A stretch of DNA of 64,000 nt from Erythrobacter sp. SDW2 (GTDB taxonomy: Bacteria > Pseudomonadota > Alphaproteobacteria > Sphingomonadales > Sphingomonadaceae): positions 1,674,001 through 1,738,000 of the forward strand of contig NZ_CP090370.1 of assembly GCF_021431965.1 (NCBI RefSeq), given 5' to 3'. The translations under genes and the position numbers were made by a program. Positions 30,409 to 38,943 of the stretch are shown here, piece after piece; position 1 is the first letter of the stretch; each line of letters begins with the position of its first letter. A model generated the notes under the pieces. That model did no database searches, had not been told where the DNA came from, and saw nothing but the letters and a program-made list of their open reading frames with translations.

Positions 30409-32043
30409 ATGGCGCGGTATATTTTCATCACCGGCGGCGTGGTCTCCTCGCTCGGCAAAGGTCTCATGGCGGCATCGCTCGGCGCGCTGCTGCAGGCACG
30501 CGGCTACAAGGTCCGCATCCGCAAGTTCGACCCCTATCTGAATGTCGATCCGGGCACGATGAGCCCGTATCAGCACGGCGAGGTTTATGTCACCGATGAC
30601 GGGGCCGAGACCGATCTCGACCTTGGCCACTACGAACGCTTTACCGGTGTTTCCGCGCACCAGGGGGACAATGTCACCTCGGGCCGGATCTACCAGCAGA
30701 TCATCGCCAAGGAGCGGCGCGGCGACTATCTCGGCGCGACGGTGCAGGTGGTCCCGCATGTGACCGACGCGATCAAGGAATTCGCTCTCGCCGATCAGGG
30801 CGATCACGATTTCATCCTGTGTGAAATCGGCGGCACTGTCGGCGATATCGAAAGCCTGCCGTTCATGGAGGCGATCCGCCAGCTCAGGAACGAGCTCGAG
30901 CCGCTCCAGTCGCTCAGTGTCCATGTGACGCTGGTGCCCTACATCAAGGCGGCGGGCGAACTGAAGACCAAGCCGACCCAGCATTCGGTCCGCGAGCTCG
31001 CCAGCCTCGGCATCAAGCCCGACGTGCTGCTGTGCCGGGCCGAACATCCCATTCCCGAGAGCGAACGGCAGAAAATCGCCAATTTCTGCAATGTCCGCAA
31101 GGAAGCGGTGATCCCGGCGCTCGACGCCAAGTCGATCTATGCCGTGCCCTTGCAGTACCACGAAGAAGGTCTCGACGCCGAAGTGTTGCGCGGTTTCGGC
31201 ATCACCGATGCGCCCGAGCCGGACCTGTCTGCGTGGTACGACGTGACTGACCGCTACTTCAACCCGGAAGGCGAAGTGACCATCGGCGTGGTCGGCAAAT
31301 ATGTCGGGCTACAGGACGCCTACAAGTCACTGAACGAGGCGTTGGTGCATGGCGGGATGGCCAACCGGGTCAAGGTCAACATCCGCTGGATCGACGCCGA
31401 ACTGTTCGAGAAGGACGATGCGGAGGTCGCCGCCAGGCTCGAGCCCTTGCATGGAATTCTCGTGCCCGGCGGCTTCGGCGAACGCGGCAGCGAAGGCAAG
31501 ATCGCCTCGGTCCGCTTCGCTCGCGAGCGGCACGTCCCGTTCTTCGGCATCTGCCTCGGCATGCAGATGGCCTGTATCGAGGCGGCACGGGCTGCCGGCC
31601 ACAGCAAGGCCAGCTCGACCGAATTCGGAGAGACCGAGGAGCCCGTCGTCGGTATCATCACCGAATGGATGACCAAGGAAGGTCTCGAAACCCGTGAGGC
31701 GGGCGGGGATCTGGGCGGCACCATGCGGCTCGGCGCCTATGAGGCGCGGCTCGATGGCAACAGCCATGTGAGCGCGATCTACGGCGGTGCGACGGCCATT
31801 TCGGAGCGTCATCGCCATCGTTACGAGGTGAACGTCGCTTATCGCGACGCGCTGGAAAGCCAGGGCCTGATCTTCTCCGGCATGTCGCCCGACGGCCTGC
31901 TGCCCGAAATCGTCGAGCGACCCGACCATCCCTGGTTCGTCGGCGTGCAGTTCCATCCGGAGCTGAAATCCAAGCCTTTCGACCCGCATCCGCTGTTCTC
32001 CGGCTTCATCGAAGCCGCAGTGCACCAGAGTCGCCTCGTCTGA
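30409..32043 (+). CDS. pyrG: CTP synthase
   Basis: Makes CTP from UTP and glutamine (544 aa). The N-terminal synthase domain starts [18 protein letters not shown] (ATP loop) with [15 protein letters not shown]. The C-terminal class I amidotransferase has its nucleophile in [10 protein letters not shown] and the His/Glu pair in VQFHPELKS. It is last of the tpiA-secG-pyrG run and followed by a 400-base gap without a convincing gene. Confidence 0.98.
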   Translation: MARYIFITGGVVSSLGKGLMAASLGALLQARGYKVRIRKFDPYLNVDPGTMSPYQHGEVYVTDDGAETDLDLGHYERFTGVSAHQGDNVTSGRIYQQIIAKERRGDYLGATVQVVPHVTDAIKEFALADQGDHDFILCEIGGTVGDIESLPFMEAIRQLRNELEPLQSLSVHVTLVPYIKAAGELKTKPTQHSVRELASLGIKPDVLLCRAEHPIPESERQKIANFCNVRKEAVIPALDAKSIYAVPLQYHEEGLDAEVLRGFGITDAPEPDLSAWYDVTDRYFNPEGEVTIGVVGKYVGLQDAYKSLNEALVHGGMANRVKVNIRWIDAELFEKDDAEVAARLEPLHGILVPGGFGERGSEGKIASVRFARERHVPFFGICLGMQMACIEAARAAGHSKASSTEFGETEEPVVGIITEWMTKEGLETREAGGDLGGTMRLGAYEARLDGNSHVSAIYGGATAISERHRHRYEVNVAYRDALESQGLIFSGMSPDGLLPEIVERPDHPWFVGVQFHPELKSKPFDPHPLFSGFIEAAVHQSRLV

Positions 32044-32338
32044 CCGATTTGCCCGTTCACCGGGTCGCCGCGCATTAACCAATCGCGTTTATTCGCGAGA
32101 ATGTCGCGTTTCTGCAATATTTCAGGCGCGTGACATGCCAAAGTAGGGCAATGGTTACCAATCCTGCGCGCCACCTCTTCACACTTTGGCGCTAGGGTCG
32201 CATGAATGGTCGCTAGCGGTGCGAACAGGCGCCGAGGGGGGGGACAGGGGAGTTTTACTACATTTCGAGCTTGTCGCGGTCTTGATCGTCTTCTGCGACC
32301 CGGACGGTTAATACCAGACAGGGCGGCGTCATCGTCGC

Positions 32339-32366
32339 GGGGCGGATCTTCAAGCGGGTCCGCCCC
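32339..32366. terminator. Hairpin GGGGCGGA-N12-TCCGCCCC
   Basis: A perfect 8-bp stem (32339-32346 with 32359-32366) around a 12-base loop, followed on the plus strand by ATATTATTCCCCC. It could end a plus-strand transcript, but it is 300 bases past the pyrG stop, so it may belong to an unannotated RNA or be the second half of a double terminator. Confidence 0.45.
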
Positions 32367-32385
32367 ATATTATTCCCCCAATGCA

Positions 32386-32415
32386 AAGGGCCCGCTCTGC
32401 CGAGAGCGGGCCCTT
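32386..32415. terminator. Strong bidirectional terminator downstream of hsp20
   Basis: AAGGGCCCGCTCT (32386-32398) pairs perfectly over 13 bases with AGAGCGGGCCCTT (32403-32415), with a GCCG loop. It lies 28 bases after the hsp20 stop and is the obvious end of that transcript. On both strands the stem ends in CCCTT/AAGGG, followed by short T-rich sequence. Confidence 0.85.
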
Positions 32416-32442
32416 CGTGTTTGGGCGAAGCAGCGACGCGCG

Positions 32443-32913
32443 TCAGGCGGCGTCGGCGTCCTTCTTGTCGCCGTCGACGATCTCCAGCGGCTTCTGACCG
32501 CCGACGAGGATCTTCTTGGGCTTCATCGCATCGGGAACCTCGCGCACCAGGTCGATCACCAGCATTCCGTCGGCGAGATCGGCATTTTCCACCCGGACGT
32601 AATCTGCCAGTTCGAACCGGCGCTCGAACCCGCGGTTGGCGATGCCGACATGCAGCATTTCGCCCTCGGCGGTCTCGTCGCGCTTCTTGCCGACCACGGT
32701 CAGCAGGTTCTGCTGCGCGGTGATATCGAGATCGCCCGGACGGAAGCCGGCGACCGCCAGCGTTATGCGATAGTTGTCGTCACCGCGCTTTTCGATGTTG
32801 AAGGGGGGATAGTTGTCGCCGCTGTTCTGGCGCACCTGGCTCTCCAGCATATCGAACAGCCGGTCGAAGCCGACGGTGCTGCGGCGGTAGGGGGTAAAAT
32901 CAAGACGTGACAT
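32443..32913 (-). CDS. Small heat-shock protein, Hsp20/IbpA family
   Basis: Holdase chaperone that binds unfolding proteins (156 aa). It starts MSRLDFTPYRRSTVGFDRLFDML, typical of IbpA-like proteins. The alpha-crystallin domain covers about residues 36-130, with NYPPFNIEKRG at its start and GFERRFELADYV near its end. The tail is short and acidic-basic (DGDKKDADAA). The ATG at 32913 has a strong GGAGGA ribosome binding site embedded in a ROSE-like leader, suggesting translation is released by heat. Confidence 0.93.
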   Translation of the reverse strand: MSRLDFTPYRRSTVGFDRLFDMLESQVRQNSGDNYPPFNIEKRGDDNYRITLAVAGFRPGDLDITAQQNLLTVVGKKRDETAEGEMLHVGIANRGFERRFELADYVRVENADLADGMLVIDLVREVPDAMKPKKILVGGQKPLEIVDGDKKDADAA

Positions 32914-32990
32914 AGCAAATCCTCCATCGAGCAATTTGTTGCGTTCGGGACCCGATCGTCCGGCGTCCCGTTGGTTGGTGTGAGAGGCCC
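32914..32990 (-). promoter_or_regulatory. ROSE-like RNA thermometer in the hsp20 leader
   Basis: On the hsp20 strand the last 24 bases before the start read TTGCTCGATGGAGGATTTGCT: a UUGCU element just before AUGGAGGAU, the pairing that masks the Shine-Dalgarno sequence in ROSE thermometers of alphaproteobacterial small heat-shock genes. Upstream is a perfect stem CGGGAC/GTCCCG (32946-32970). The combination and the position fit a ROSE element. No folding was computed. Confidence 0.7.
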
Positions 32991-33077
32991 ATTGCGGCGC
33001 CGCTTCACATGGCCGATATAGGTGCCGAAGCGGGCCGTTCAAGGCCTACGAAACGACTGGAATACAAGGATATTGCG

Positions 33078-33341
33078 ATGGCAGACGTGACCGTCGACAT
33101 CTATACCAAGTTCGGCTGCGGCTATTGCTTCCGCGCCAAGCGCCTGCTCGATGCAAAGGGCGTAGCCTATAACGAGTTCGACATTACCATGGGCGGTCCC
33201 AAACGCGACGAGATGATGCAGCGCGCACCAATGGCGCGGACCGTGCCGCAGATATTCATCGGCGCGGTCCATGTCGGGGGATCGGATGACCTTGCCGCGC
33301 TTGAACGCGAGGGCAAGCTAGATGCCCTTTTGGCTGGCTGA
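33078..33341 (+). CDS. grxC: Glutaredoxin 3
   Basis: Glutathione-dependent thiol-disulfide oxidoreductase (87 aa). The active site is Cys14-Gly-Tyr-Cys17 (KFGCGYCFRAK), where most GrxC proteins have CPYC. TVPQIFI and VGGSDDL form the glutathione-binding part. ATG at 33078 was chosen to match the family start. The stop overlaps the start of the carbon-nitrogen hydrolase gene by one base. Confidence 0.94.
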   Translation: MADVTVDIYTKFGCGYCFRAKRLLDAKGVAYNEFDITMGGPKRDEMMQRAPMARTVPQIFIGAVHVGGSDDLAALEREGKLDALLAG

Positions 33342-34171
33342 TGCCGAGGATTGCCGTCCTGCAGATGACTTCGGGTATTGATCCCGAGGCAAATACACGA
33401 GCGATAATTGACGCCGCCGTTGAAGCGGCCAACGCGGAAGCGGACATGCTCTTCACTCCTGAGATGAGCATTTTGCTTGACAAGGACCGAAAACGAGCAA
33501 GCCAATGGATCAACAGTGGTGGCCCTGAGAGGGTAGTCGATGAGTTGCGGGATTGGGGTTTCTTTGCCTCCCTCCAAATATCGGTTGGCTCGATGCCAGT
33601 CGCTCTTGCCAATGGCAAAATGGCCAACCGCACATTTCACTTCGATGAGGCGACGGGAGAACCCGTCATCTATGACAAGATTCACATGTTTGATGTTGAA
33701 TTGGATAGTGGGGAAACTTGGAAGGAAAGTAGCGCCTACGAGCCGGGTAATCAGGTCGTATGCGTTGAAGATACACCCTTGGGTCGATTGGGGCTGACGA
33801 TCTGCTATGATCTCAGGTTCCCGGCACTTTTCGAAGAACTGGGTCGTCGAGAGTGCAATGCCATCGCAGTACCTGCGGCCTTCACTGTCCCAACTGGAAA
33901 AGCCCATTGGCATGTCATGCTGCGCGCCCGCGCAATCGAAGCAAGCGCGTTCGTGATCGCTGCTGCCCAAGTTGGCAAGCATGAGGACGGTCGCGAGACC
34001 TACGGTCACAGCCTGGTGGTCGATCCATGGGGCGAGGTCCTGCTCGACATGGGCGGCGAGGCGCCGGGGCTGGGTTTCTGCGATATCGACCTTGGCCGCA
34101 TTGCCGAAGTCCGGGCGCAGGTGCCGAGCCTTGCCAACCGCCGTCCCATCGCTACATCGCCCGCGCAATGA
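33341..34171 (+). CDS. Carbon-nitrogen hydrolase (Nit1/omega-amidase-like)
   Basis: Nitrilase-superfamily amidase (276 aa) with the catalytic triad Glu41 (LFTPEMSI), Lys114 (YDKIHMFDV) and Cys156 (TICYDLRFP). The YDLRFPALFEEL sequence is close to Nit1-type enzymes, which act on deaminated glutathione. Its position directly after glutaredoxin agrees with that. The part from about 33345 to 33950 is visibly poorer in GC and uses TTG, ATA and TTT codons more than its neighbours, whereas the last 70 codons return to local style. It overlaps the DUF1178 gene. Confidence 0.9.
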   Translation: MPRIAVLQMTSGIDPEANTRAIIDAAVEAANAEADMLFTPEMSILLDKDRKRASQWINSGGPERVVDELRDWGFFASLQISVGSMPVALANGKMANRTFHFDEATGEPVIYDKIHMFDVELDSGETWKESSAYEPGNQVVCVEDTPLGRLGLTICYDLRFPALFEELGRRECNAIAVPAAFTVPTGKAHWHVMLRARAIEASAFVIAAAQVGKHEDGRETYGHSLVVDPWGEVLLDMGGEAPGLGFCDIDLGRIAEVRAQVPSLANRRPIATSPAQ

Positions 34172-34644
34172 TCGTGTTCGACCTCGCCTGTTCCCACAGC
34201 CACCGCTTCGAGGGCTGGTTCCGCTCGTCCGAGGACTATGCGGATCAATTGGCAAACGGTCTGCTGCAATGCCCGCAGTGCGGCTGTGAAAAAGTCGGCA
34301 AGGCGCCGATGGCCCCGGCCGTCCCGGCGAAGTCGAACGGCCGCACCGAAATCGTCGCCCAGCCAAAGCCGGCAGCAGTCAGCGGCGGCAGCGAAAAGGC
34401 GCTCCCGACCAAGCTCGTCGAAGCGATGAAGGCACTTGCCAGGGTTCAGGCCGAAACGATCAAGGACAGCACCTGGGTTGGCGAGGAGTTCGCCAAGCAG
34501 TCGCGCGAGATGCACTATGGCGAACGCGACGAGGCGCTGATCCACGGCAAGGCCACGCCGAAAGAGGCGCAGGAACTGCTGGAAGAAGGCATCGCGGTCG
34601 CTCCCCTCCTGATACCGGTCGCGCCGCCCGACAAACTCAACTGA
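34168..34644 (+). CDS. DUF1178 family protein
   Basis: A 158-residue soluble protein starting MIVFDLACSHSHRFEGWF, the DUF1178 signature, with a CPQCGC zinc-ribbon-like pair (Cys35, Cys38). The middle is Ala/Pro-rich and variable; the C-terminal part has HYGERDEALIHGKAT, also conserved in the family. Function unknown. The ATG overlaps the preceding stop (ATGA), so grxC, the hydrolase and this gene form one translational unit. Confidence 0.93.
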   Translation: MIVFDLACSHSHRFEGWFRSSEDYADQLANGLLQCPQCGCEKVGKAPMAPAVPAKSNGRTEIVAQPKPAAVSGGSEKALPTKLVEAMKALARVQAETIKDSTWVGEEFAKQSREMHYGERDEALIHGKATPKEAQELLEEGIAVAPLLIPVAPPDKLN

Positions 34645-34682
34645 TTGAAGTGCGCGCCGCTTGGCCCTAAGGCGGCTGCGGC

Positions 34683-34759
34683 GTCCCCGTAGCTCAGCAG
34701 GATAGAGCATCGGATTCCTAATCCGGGGGCCGGAGGTTCGAATCCTCTCGGGGACACCA
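34683..34759 (+). tRNA. tRNA-Arg (anticodon CCT)
   Basis: The acceptor stem GTCCCCG pairs with CGGGGAC, the anticodon stem TCGGA/TCCGG closes loop TTCCTAA with anticodon CCT, and the T arm GGAGG/CCTCT closes TTCGAAT. The CCA end is encoded (34757-34759). It reads AGG codons. tRNA genes are common integration sites, but I see no element behind this one. Confidence 0.97.
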
Positions 34760-34787
34760 GCCAATTTTCTTGGGGGAGAGACGCACC

Positions 34788-35522
34788 ATGACCACCCATC
34801 CCTGGACCCGCCGGATGAGCGGTCTGGCCTTCTGGCTGGCCGTCGCCGCCATTGCCGTGGCGCTGATCGGGACAACGCTGGCGCGCTATGACGTGGTCGA
34901 CAAGCTGACCGGTTTCATGTCGTTCATCTACATGAGCATGGCTTGCGGAGGTGTGGCGGTCATCGCTCTGATCGCGCTGGTCATGAACTGGCGTACGGGC
35001 TGGCCGGCCGGTCGAAAGGCGCTGTTCGGTCTGATCCTCGCAGTAGCCGGTTTCAGCGCCCTGATCATCCTGCGCAGCACGGCGGCGAATTACCCGTTCA
35101 TCCATGATGTCACGACGGACCTCGACGATCTGCCGACCTACACCTCCCTGACAATTCCCGACGACAATCTGCGCGGCGTCGACACGGCCGAGAAGTGGAT
35201 GGCGGAGCACCGCAAGGGTTACGGCGACCTGACCGGGATTACGCTCGACATGTCCCCGGCCGAAGTGATCGCCAAGGCCGAGGAACTGGCCAAGGCGCGC
35301 GGCTGGACGATCGCGGCCGCCAAGCCGGAGGAAGGGCGTCTGGAAGCCGTCGCCTATGCGTCGTGGCTGCGCTTCGAGGATATCGTTGTGGTTCGTGCGA
35401 CCGACGCCGGCAATGGCAAGACCCGGGTGGACATGCGTTCGATCAGCCGTGTCGGACAGAGCGACCTTGGCGAGAATGCCAAGCGCATTCGCGAATTCCT
35501 CGGCGCGCTTCAGGCCTCCTGA
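34788..35522 (+). CDS. DUF1499 domain membrane protein
   Basis: A 244-residue protein with three hydrophobic helices in the first 100 residues (about 12-33, 40-62 and 75-95) and a soluble C-terminal DUF1499 domain with DVTTDLDDLP, EVIAKAEELA and DMRSISRVGQSDLGENAKRI. The family's role is unknown. ATG at 34788 follows a GGGGGAGAG ribosome binding site. Its stop overlaps the convergent MFS gene by 13 bases. Confidence 0.85.
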   Translation: MTTHPWTRRMSGLAFWLAVAAIAVALIGTTLARYDVVDKLTGFMSFIYMSMACGGVAVIALIALVMNWRTGWPAGRKALFGLILAVAGFSALIILRSTAANYPFIHDVTTDLDDLPTYTSLTIPDDNLRGVDTAEKWMAEHRKGYGDLTGITLDMSPAEVIAKAEELAKARGWTIAAAKPEEGRLEAVAYASWLRFEDIVVVRATDAGNGKTRVDMRSISRVGQSDLGENAKRIREFLGALQAS

Positions 35523-36718
35523 CGCTTCAGCGCCAGCCAGCTTAGGACGACAATCCCGAGCGACATCACGGCGCATAGCGCGGCTATGCCTGCCCAGCCG
35601 CCGAGGTCGTAGGCGACCGGGGCAGCCCAACTGGCCACGCCCGCGCCCACGAACATCAGGATGATGTAGCCCGTCATCAGCCGGGTGCGGATTTCAGGGG
35701 CGAGGCTGAGGAACGTCATCCGACCCGCGACATCGACGCTTGGCCCGACAATATTGGTCAGGATCAGGGGGATCAGCAGCAACCAGAGGCTCGATCCCGT
35801 CGGCCAGTAGAGAATGACACCAACAAGCTGGATCGCGCCGAACCGCAAGCGCGCCCGGTACGGCCCCACCTTGTCCGCCCACTTGCCGAGCCGCGGGGTG
35901 GCGATGATGCTGACCAGCGCCACTGCTGCAAGATAACCCACCACGTCAGTGCCATAGCCCATCTGAGGGCTGGTGAGATGGAAAGCAAGGCCGAGCCAGA
36001 TGACAAGGAAGATGCCGAAATTGAGCGCCTGGATGACGCCCGAGAGCGCAATGTTCGGATACTCGCGCAAAAGCGCAATGGTCGAGCCTACCAGCGCAAA
36101 ATAGCCCTGCTGCGGCTTGGGGCCGGTACCCTTGGCACGGCCTTCCATCATGAAGGGGATGGCGCAGGTCACCGCTGCCATCATCGCGGCCGCGATCCAG
36201 TACACCACGCGCCAGTCGGTCTCATGCGCAATTAGGCCCGCACCCACCCGGGCGACAAGGATCGAGGTGATGATACCCGCCGTCAGCAGCGAGGTTACCT
36301 TGCCGAGACTCTCCGGCGGCACCCGCTTCGAGGCATAGGCCGGGAGCAGGTAGGGTACGATGGTCACGAAACCGAGGACAGTCGAAGCCGCCACGAACAG
36401 CCAGAACGACTGCGCCATTGCCATAACGACAAGGGTTACCGTCTGGCAGGCGGCCAGCACCAGCGAAAGTGTCCGGTTGCTGATCCGGTCGCCCAGCGGC
36501 AGCAGCAGGAAAATCCCCAGAGCGAGCGCGATCTGGTTGAACGCCGGGACGAGCCCGATCTCCGCCGAAGATACATCGAAAGTGCGCGCGATATCGGCGA
36601 TGATCGGGTGGATGTAATAGGCATTGGCAACCGTCACCCCCGTCAGCAGGCTGAGGCCAAGCTGGTCGCCACGGGTCAATCCGGCGGGTTTGTCGGGAGT
36701 CAGGTCTCGATCAGCCAC
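35510..36718 (-). CDS. Major facilitator superfamily transporter
   Basis: A 402-residue permease with 12 predicted helices. The loop between helices 2 and 3 has GDRISNRTL, a variant of the MFS motif GxxxDRxGRR, and the matching half-repeat has GKWADKVGPYRARL. The sequence resembles drug/H+ antiporters of the YgaY or nepI style, but the substrate cannot be inferred. It lies 12 bases downstream of the mechanosensitive channel gene. Confidence 0.88.
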   Translation of the reverse strand: MADRDLTPDKPAGLTRGDQLGLSLLTGVTVANAYYIHPIIADIARTFDVSSAEIGLVPAFNQIALALGIFLLLPLGDRISNRTLSLVLAACQTVTLVVMAMAQSFWLFVAASTVLGFVTIVPYLLPAYASKRVPPESLGKVTSLLTAGIITSILVARVGAGLIAHETDWRVVYWIAAAMMAAVTCAIPFMMEGRAKGTGPKPQQGYFALVGSTIALLREYPNIALSGVIQALNFGIFLVIWLGLAFHLTSPQMGYGTDVVGYLAAVALVSIIATPRLGKWADKVGPYRARLRFGAIQLVGVILYWPTGSSLWLLLIPLILTNIVGPSVDVAGRMTFLSLAPEIRTRLMTGYIILMFVGAGVASWAAPVAYDLGGWAGIAALCAVMSLGIVVLSWLALKRQEA

Positions 36719-36730
36719 CCATTGCGGCTA

Positions 36731-37642
36731 TCAGTTTTTGTCGCCGCTCCCAAGCGGAATGGCTTCCTTGAAGGTGTGGGTCACATAGGGGAAGGGAATT
36801 TCGATCCCGGCATCGTCCAGCGCGGACTTGATTGCGCGGATGACCTTGTCCTTGCTCTCCCACATGTCGCGCGGTTTCGAACCCGCCCACCAGCGGACCT
36901 TGAAATCCACCGAGCTGGCGTTGAACTCGACCGCGAAGACATCGATACCCTTGTCTGCATCGACGGTTTCGACCCCTTGCACCGCCGCGCGAATGACCTT
37001 GGCGGCATGGTCGAGATCGGTGTCGTACGAGACTCCGGCGATGACCTCGTGCCGACGCTGGGTTTCGTCGGTGAGGATTTCGACGGGGTTCTTGAACAGC
37101 ATGGAATTGGGTACCAGCGTGACTTCCCCCGACAGCTTGCGGACATAGGTTTCGCGCAGGGTGATATGCTCGACCTTGCCGGCAATACCTTCGCACTCGA
37201 TGATGTCGCCGATGCGCATTTTCTTGCGCAGCATGATCAGCACGCCGGCGAGGAAGTTCTCGAAGATATCCTGGAAAGCGAAGCCGATCGCGACCGCCCC
37301 GATGCCCAGTCCGGCGATAAGGCTGGCGGGAGTCAGGCCCGGCATCACCACCACTGCGGCGATCATCAGGCCCCCGATCCAGATGGCCAACTTGACCAAG
37401 GTCTTCACCAGGTTCTCAAGGCCCGGGCGAAGGTCCGTGCGGTCGAGGACGCGATTTGTCACGCGTACCGCGATCCGGGCGGCAATCCAGGTCAGGATCA
37501 GGATGCCGAGTGCAATCGCGAAGCCGGGGAGGGCGCGAACAAAACCGTCGGCCATCTGGACGAACTGGTCCTGCAGGGTTGCGACGGTGTCGAATGTCTG
37601 GTTCAGGCCTTCGTCGGCCCGGCTGGCTGTGGCGGTCGTCAT
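36731..37642 (-). CDS. Small-conductance mechanosensitive channel, MscS family
   Basis: A 303-residue membrane channel that opens under membrane tension and protects against osmotic downshock. Three N-terminal helices, with the pore-like TM3 rich in Gly and Ala (LIAGLGIGAVAIGFAFQDI), are followed by the beta domain with VEHITLRETYVR and LVPNSMLFKNPV. Length is close to E. coli MscS (286 aa). Upstream of, and co-directional with, the MFS gene. Confidence 0.93.
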   Translation of the reverse strand: MTTATASRADEGLNQTFDTVATLQDQFVQMADGFVRALPGFAIALGILILTWIAARIAVRVTNRVLDRTDLRPGLENLVKTLVKLAIWIGGLMIAAVVVMPGLTPASLIAGLGIGAVAIGFAFQDIFENFLAGVLIMLRKKMRIGDIIECEGIAGKVEHITLRETYVRKLSGEVTLVPNSMLFKNPVEILTDETQRRHEVIAGVSYDTDLDHAAKVIRAAVQGVETVDADKGIDVFAVEFNASSVDFKVRWWAGSKPRDMWESKDKVIRAIKSALDDAGIEIPFPYVTHTFKEAIPLGSGDKN

Positions 37643-37714
37643 GAAATCCCCTTCGATTGTATCAATCGAACGGGGCGTGCAGGGCGGGGTTCCGAATTTG
37701 TCTGGTTTTTCCGG

Positions 37715-38857
37715 CTATTGTGCGGGCGGATCAGCCTTGAAAACGAACACTGGACCGATGTCGACGCCTTGTGCCGGGCCATCGATCCTCAGGGCAACCG
37801 CAGCTTCACCGGGGCGCAGGTCGCGCTTGGCCTTGGTCGCGAGGCGCACAAGTTGCCAGTTTCCGCCCAGCTTGATCGAGGATTCCGACATCAGCTCGGC
37901 TGCCGCCGGGGCAATGAAACGAAGGCCCAGCGTCGAACCCTTGCCGTCTTCGCCGACTTCTGCCGACTTTGCCGCGACTGCGATGGTGATGTCGTCGCCC
38001 GCGGCAATGGCACTGTTGATGGTGACCAGTGCATCGACGGCAGCAGCAGGGTCGCCTGGTGTGGTCGCAAGGCGGGTTGCCTTGCCAAACCAGATAGTGC
38101 TGTCATCGCGCCCTTCGGCCGATCCGGAATCGGCGCTGGCAGCGACGATCCAGTCGCGATCGAACGGATCGTTGAGGACGGTGCCGAGGCCCTGCAACGG
38201 CTTGGGCAGGACGAAGGACTTTGGCGGCTCGATCACCGCTTGGGGCTGCGGTTTTGGCACCGCCTTGCCGACAATCGAACCCGCGCCCGTGATGACGATC
38301 GCCTGGCCGATTTCCAGGACCTGCTTGGTGCGCCCGAACTGGAGCGCGACGATACCGGTCTTGCGGGAAAGGGCCTGTTCGGCGGTCGTGGTGACTTCAT
38401 ACCACCCCCACTCTGTGCCGATCGACAAGGTCTCTTCGCCGAAGCCGGGGTAGGGCGGGGAGTCTTCCTGGAAGCGCACCCGCAGCACACCCTTCCCGTC
38501 AGGCGTGGCAGCTTCGACTGTCCGCGCCCAGAAGCCGATGGTGATGGTATCGCCGCGCTTTACGCTGCGGATCAGCGGGATGTTGGTCCCGGCGGTGTAG
38601 ATGAACTCTGTCGCCTGGTTGACGTGAAACCGCCGCGCCGCACCGCCGCCGGGGATGCTGTCATCCTTGATCGATTCGGCGTAGAATTCTGGGCCGTAGC
38701 TGTCCCAGTCGATCCGCGAAGGATCGTTGACAAGCGTCCCGGGAAGCTGCTCCTCCAACGCCTTCAGTTCAGGCGAAAGCGATTGCGCCGCAAGCGGAAC
38801 AGCGGACGCTGCCAGCGCAACGGCAGCAGCGATGCGAAGGATGCGAAGAACGACCAC
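37715..38857 (-). CDS. Secreted protein with two similar beta-sandwich-like domains
   Basis: A 380-residue exported protein of unknown function. The N-terminus (M)VVLRILRIAAAVALAASAVPLAAQ is a cleavable signal peptide. Two similar units follow: one begins LVNDPSRIDWDSYG and the other VLNDPFDRDWIVA. Each has a Gly-Asp-Thr/Asp-Ile-x-(I/V) strand, a GKG-LRF/RVRF strand and a final VALQ/VALR strand, so the protein is an internal duplication resembling carbohydrate-binding modules. GTG at 38857 is preferred because GGGAGAG lies four bases upstream; an in-frame ATG at 38881 is possible. Confidence 0.7.
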   Translation of the reverse strand: MVVLRILRIAAAVALAASAVPLAAQSLSPELKALEEQLPGTLVNDPSRIDWDSYGPEFYAESIKDDSIPGGGAARRFHVNQATEFIYTAGTNIPLIRSVKRGDTITIGFWARTVEAATPDGKGVLRVRFQEDSPPYPGFGEETLSIGTEWGWYEVTTTAEQALSRKTGIVALQFGRTKQVLEIGQAIVITGAGSIVGKAVPKPQPQAVIEPPKSFVLPKPLQGLGTVLNDPFDRDWIVAASADSGSAEGRDDSTIWFGKATRLATTPGDPAAAVDALVTINSAIAAGDDITIAVAAKSAEVGEDGKGSTLGLRFIAPAAAELMSESSIKLGGNWQLVRLATKAKRDLRPGEAAVALRIDGPAQGVDIGPVFVFKADPPAQ

Positions 38858-38943
38858 AGTACTCTCCCAACCAGCATGCATTCTTTGTTGGGAACGTTAT
38901 CAATCGACACCAGGCTTGGCAAGATCAGTCGGAGTGAGGCTGA

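Larger units (their letters stand above)
32044..32442. other. Non-coding gap between pyrG and hsp20
   Basis: About 400 bases between two stop codons. It holds two strong hairpins at the right end (32339-32366 and 32386-32415, listed separately) and a run of eight G at 32236 or so. A 30-codon frame from GTG 32219 to TAA 32311 is open but has no ribosome binding site and no recognised homology. No tRNA or known RNA family is recognised. Confidence 0.5.

Noticed and set aside
32219-32311. A 30-codon frame after pyrG
   Set aside because: No ribosome binding site, no known homologue, and the frame is short; mentioned only in the gap entry.
34683-34787. Integration of a mobile element at the tRNA-Arg gene
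   Set aside because: No integrase, direct repeat or atypical DNA follows the tRNA; the next gene is a chromosomal DUF1499 gene.
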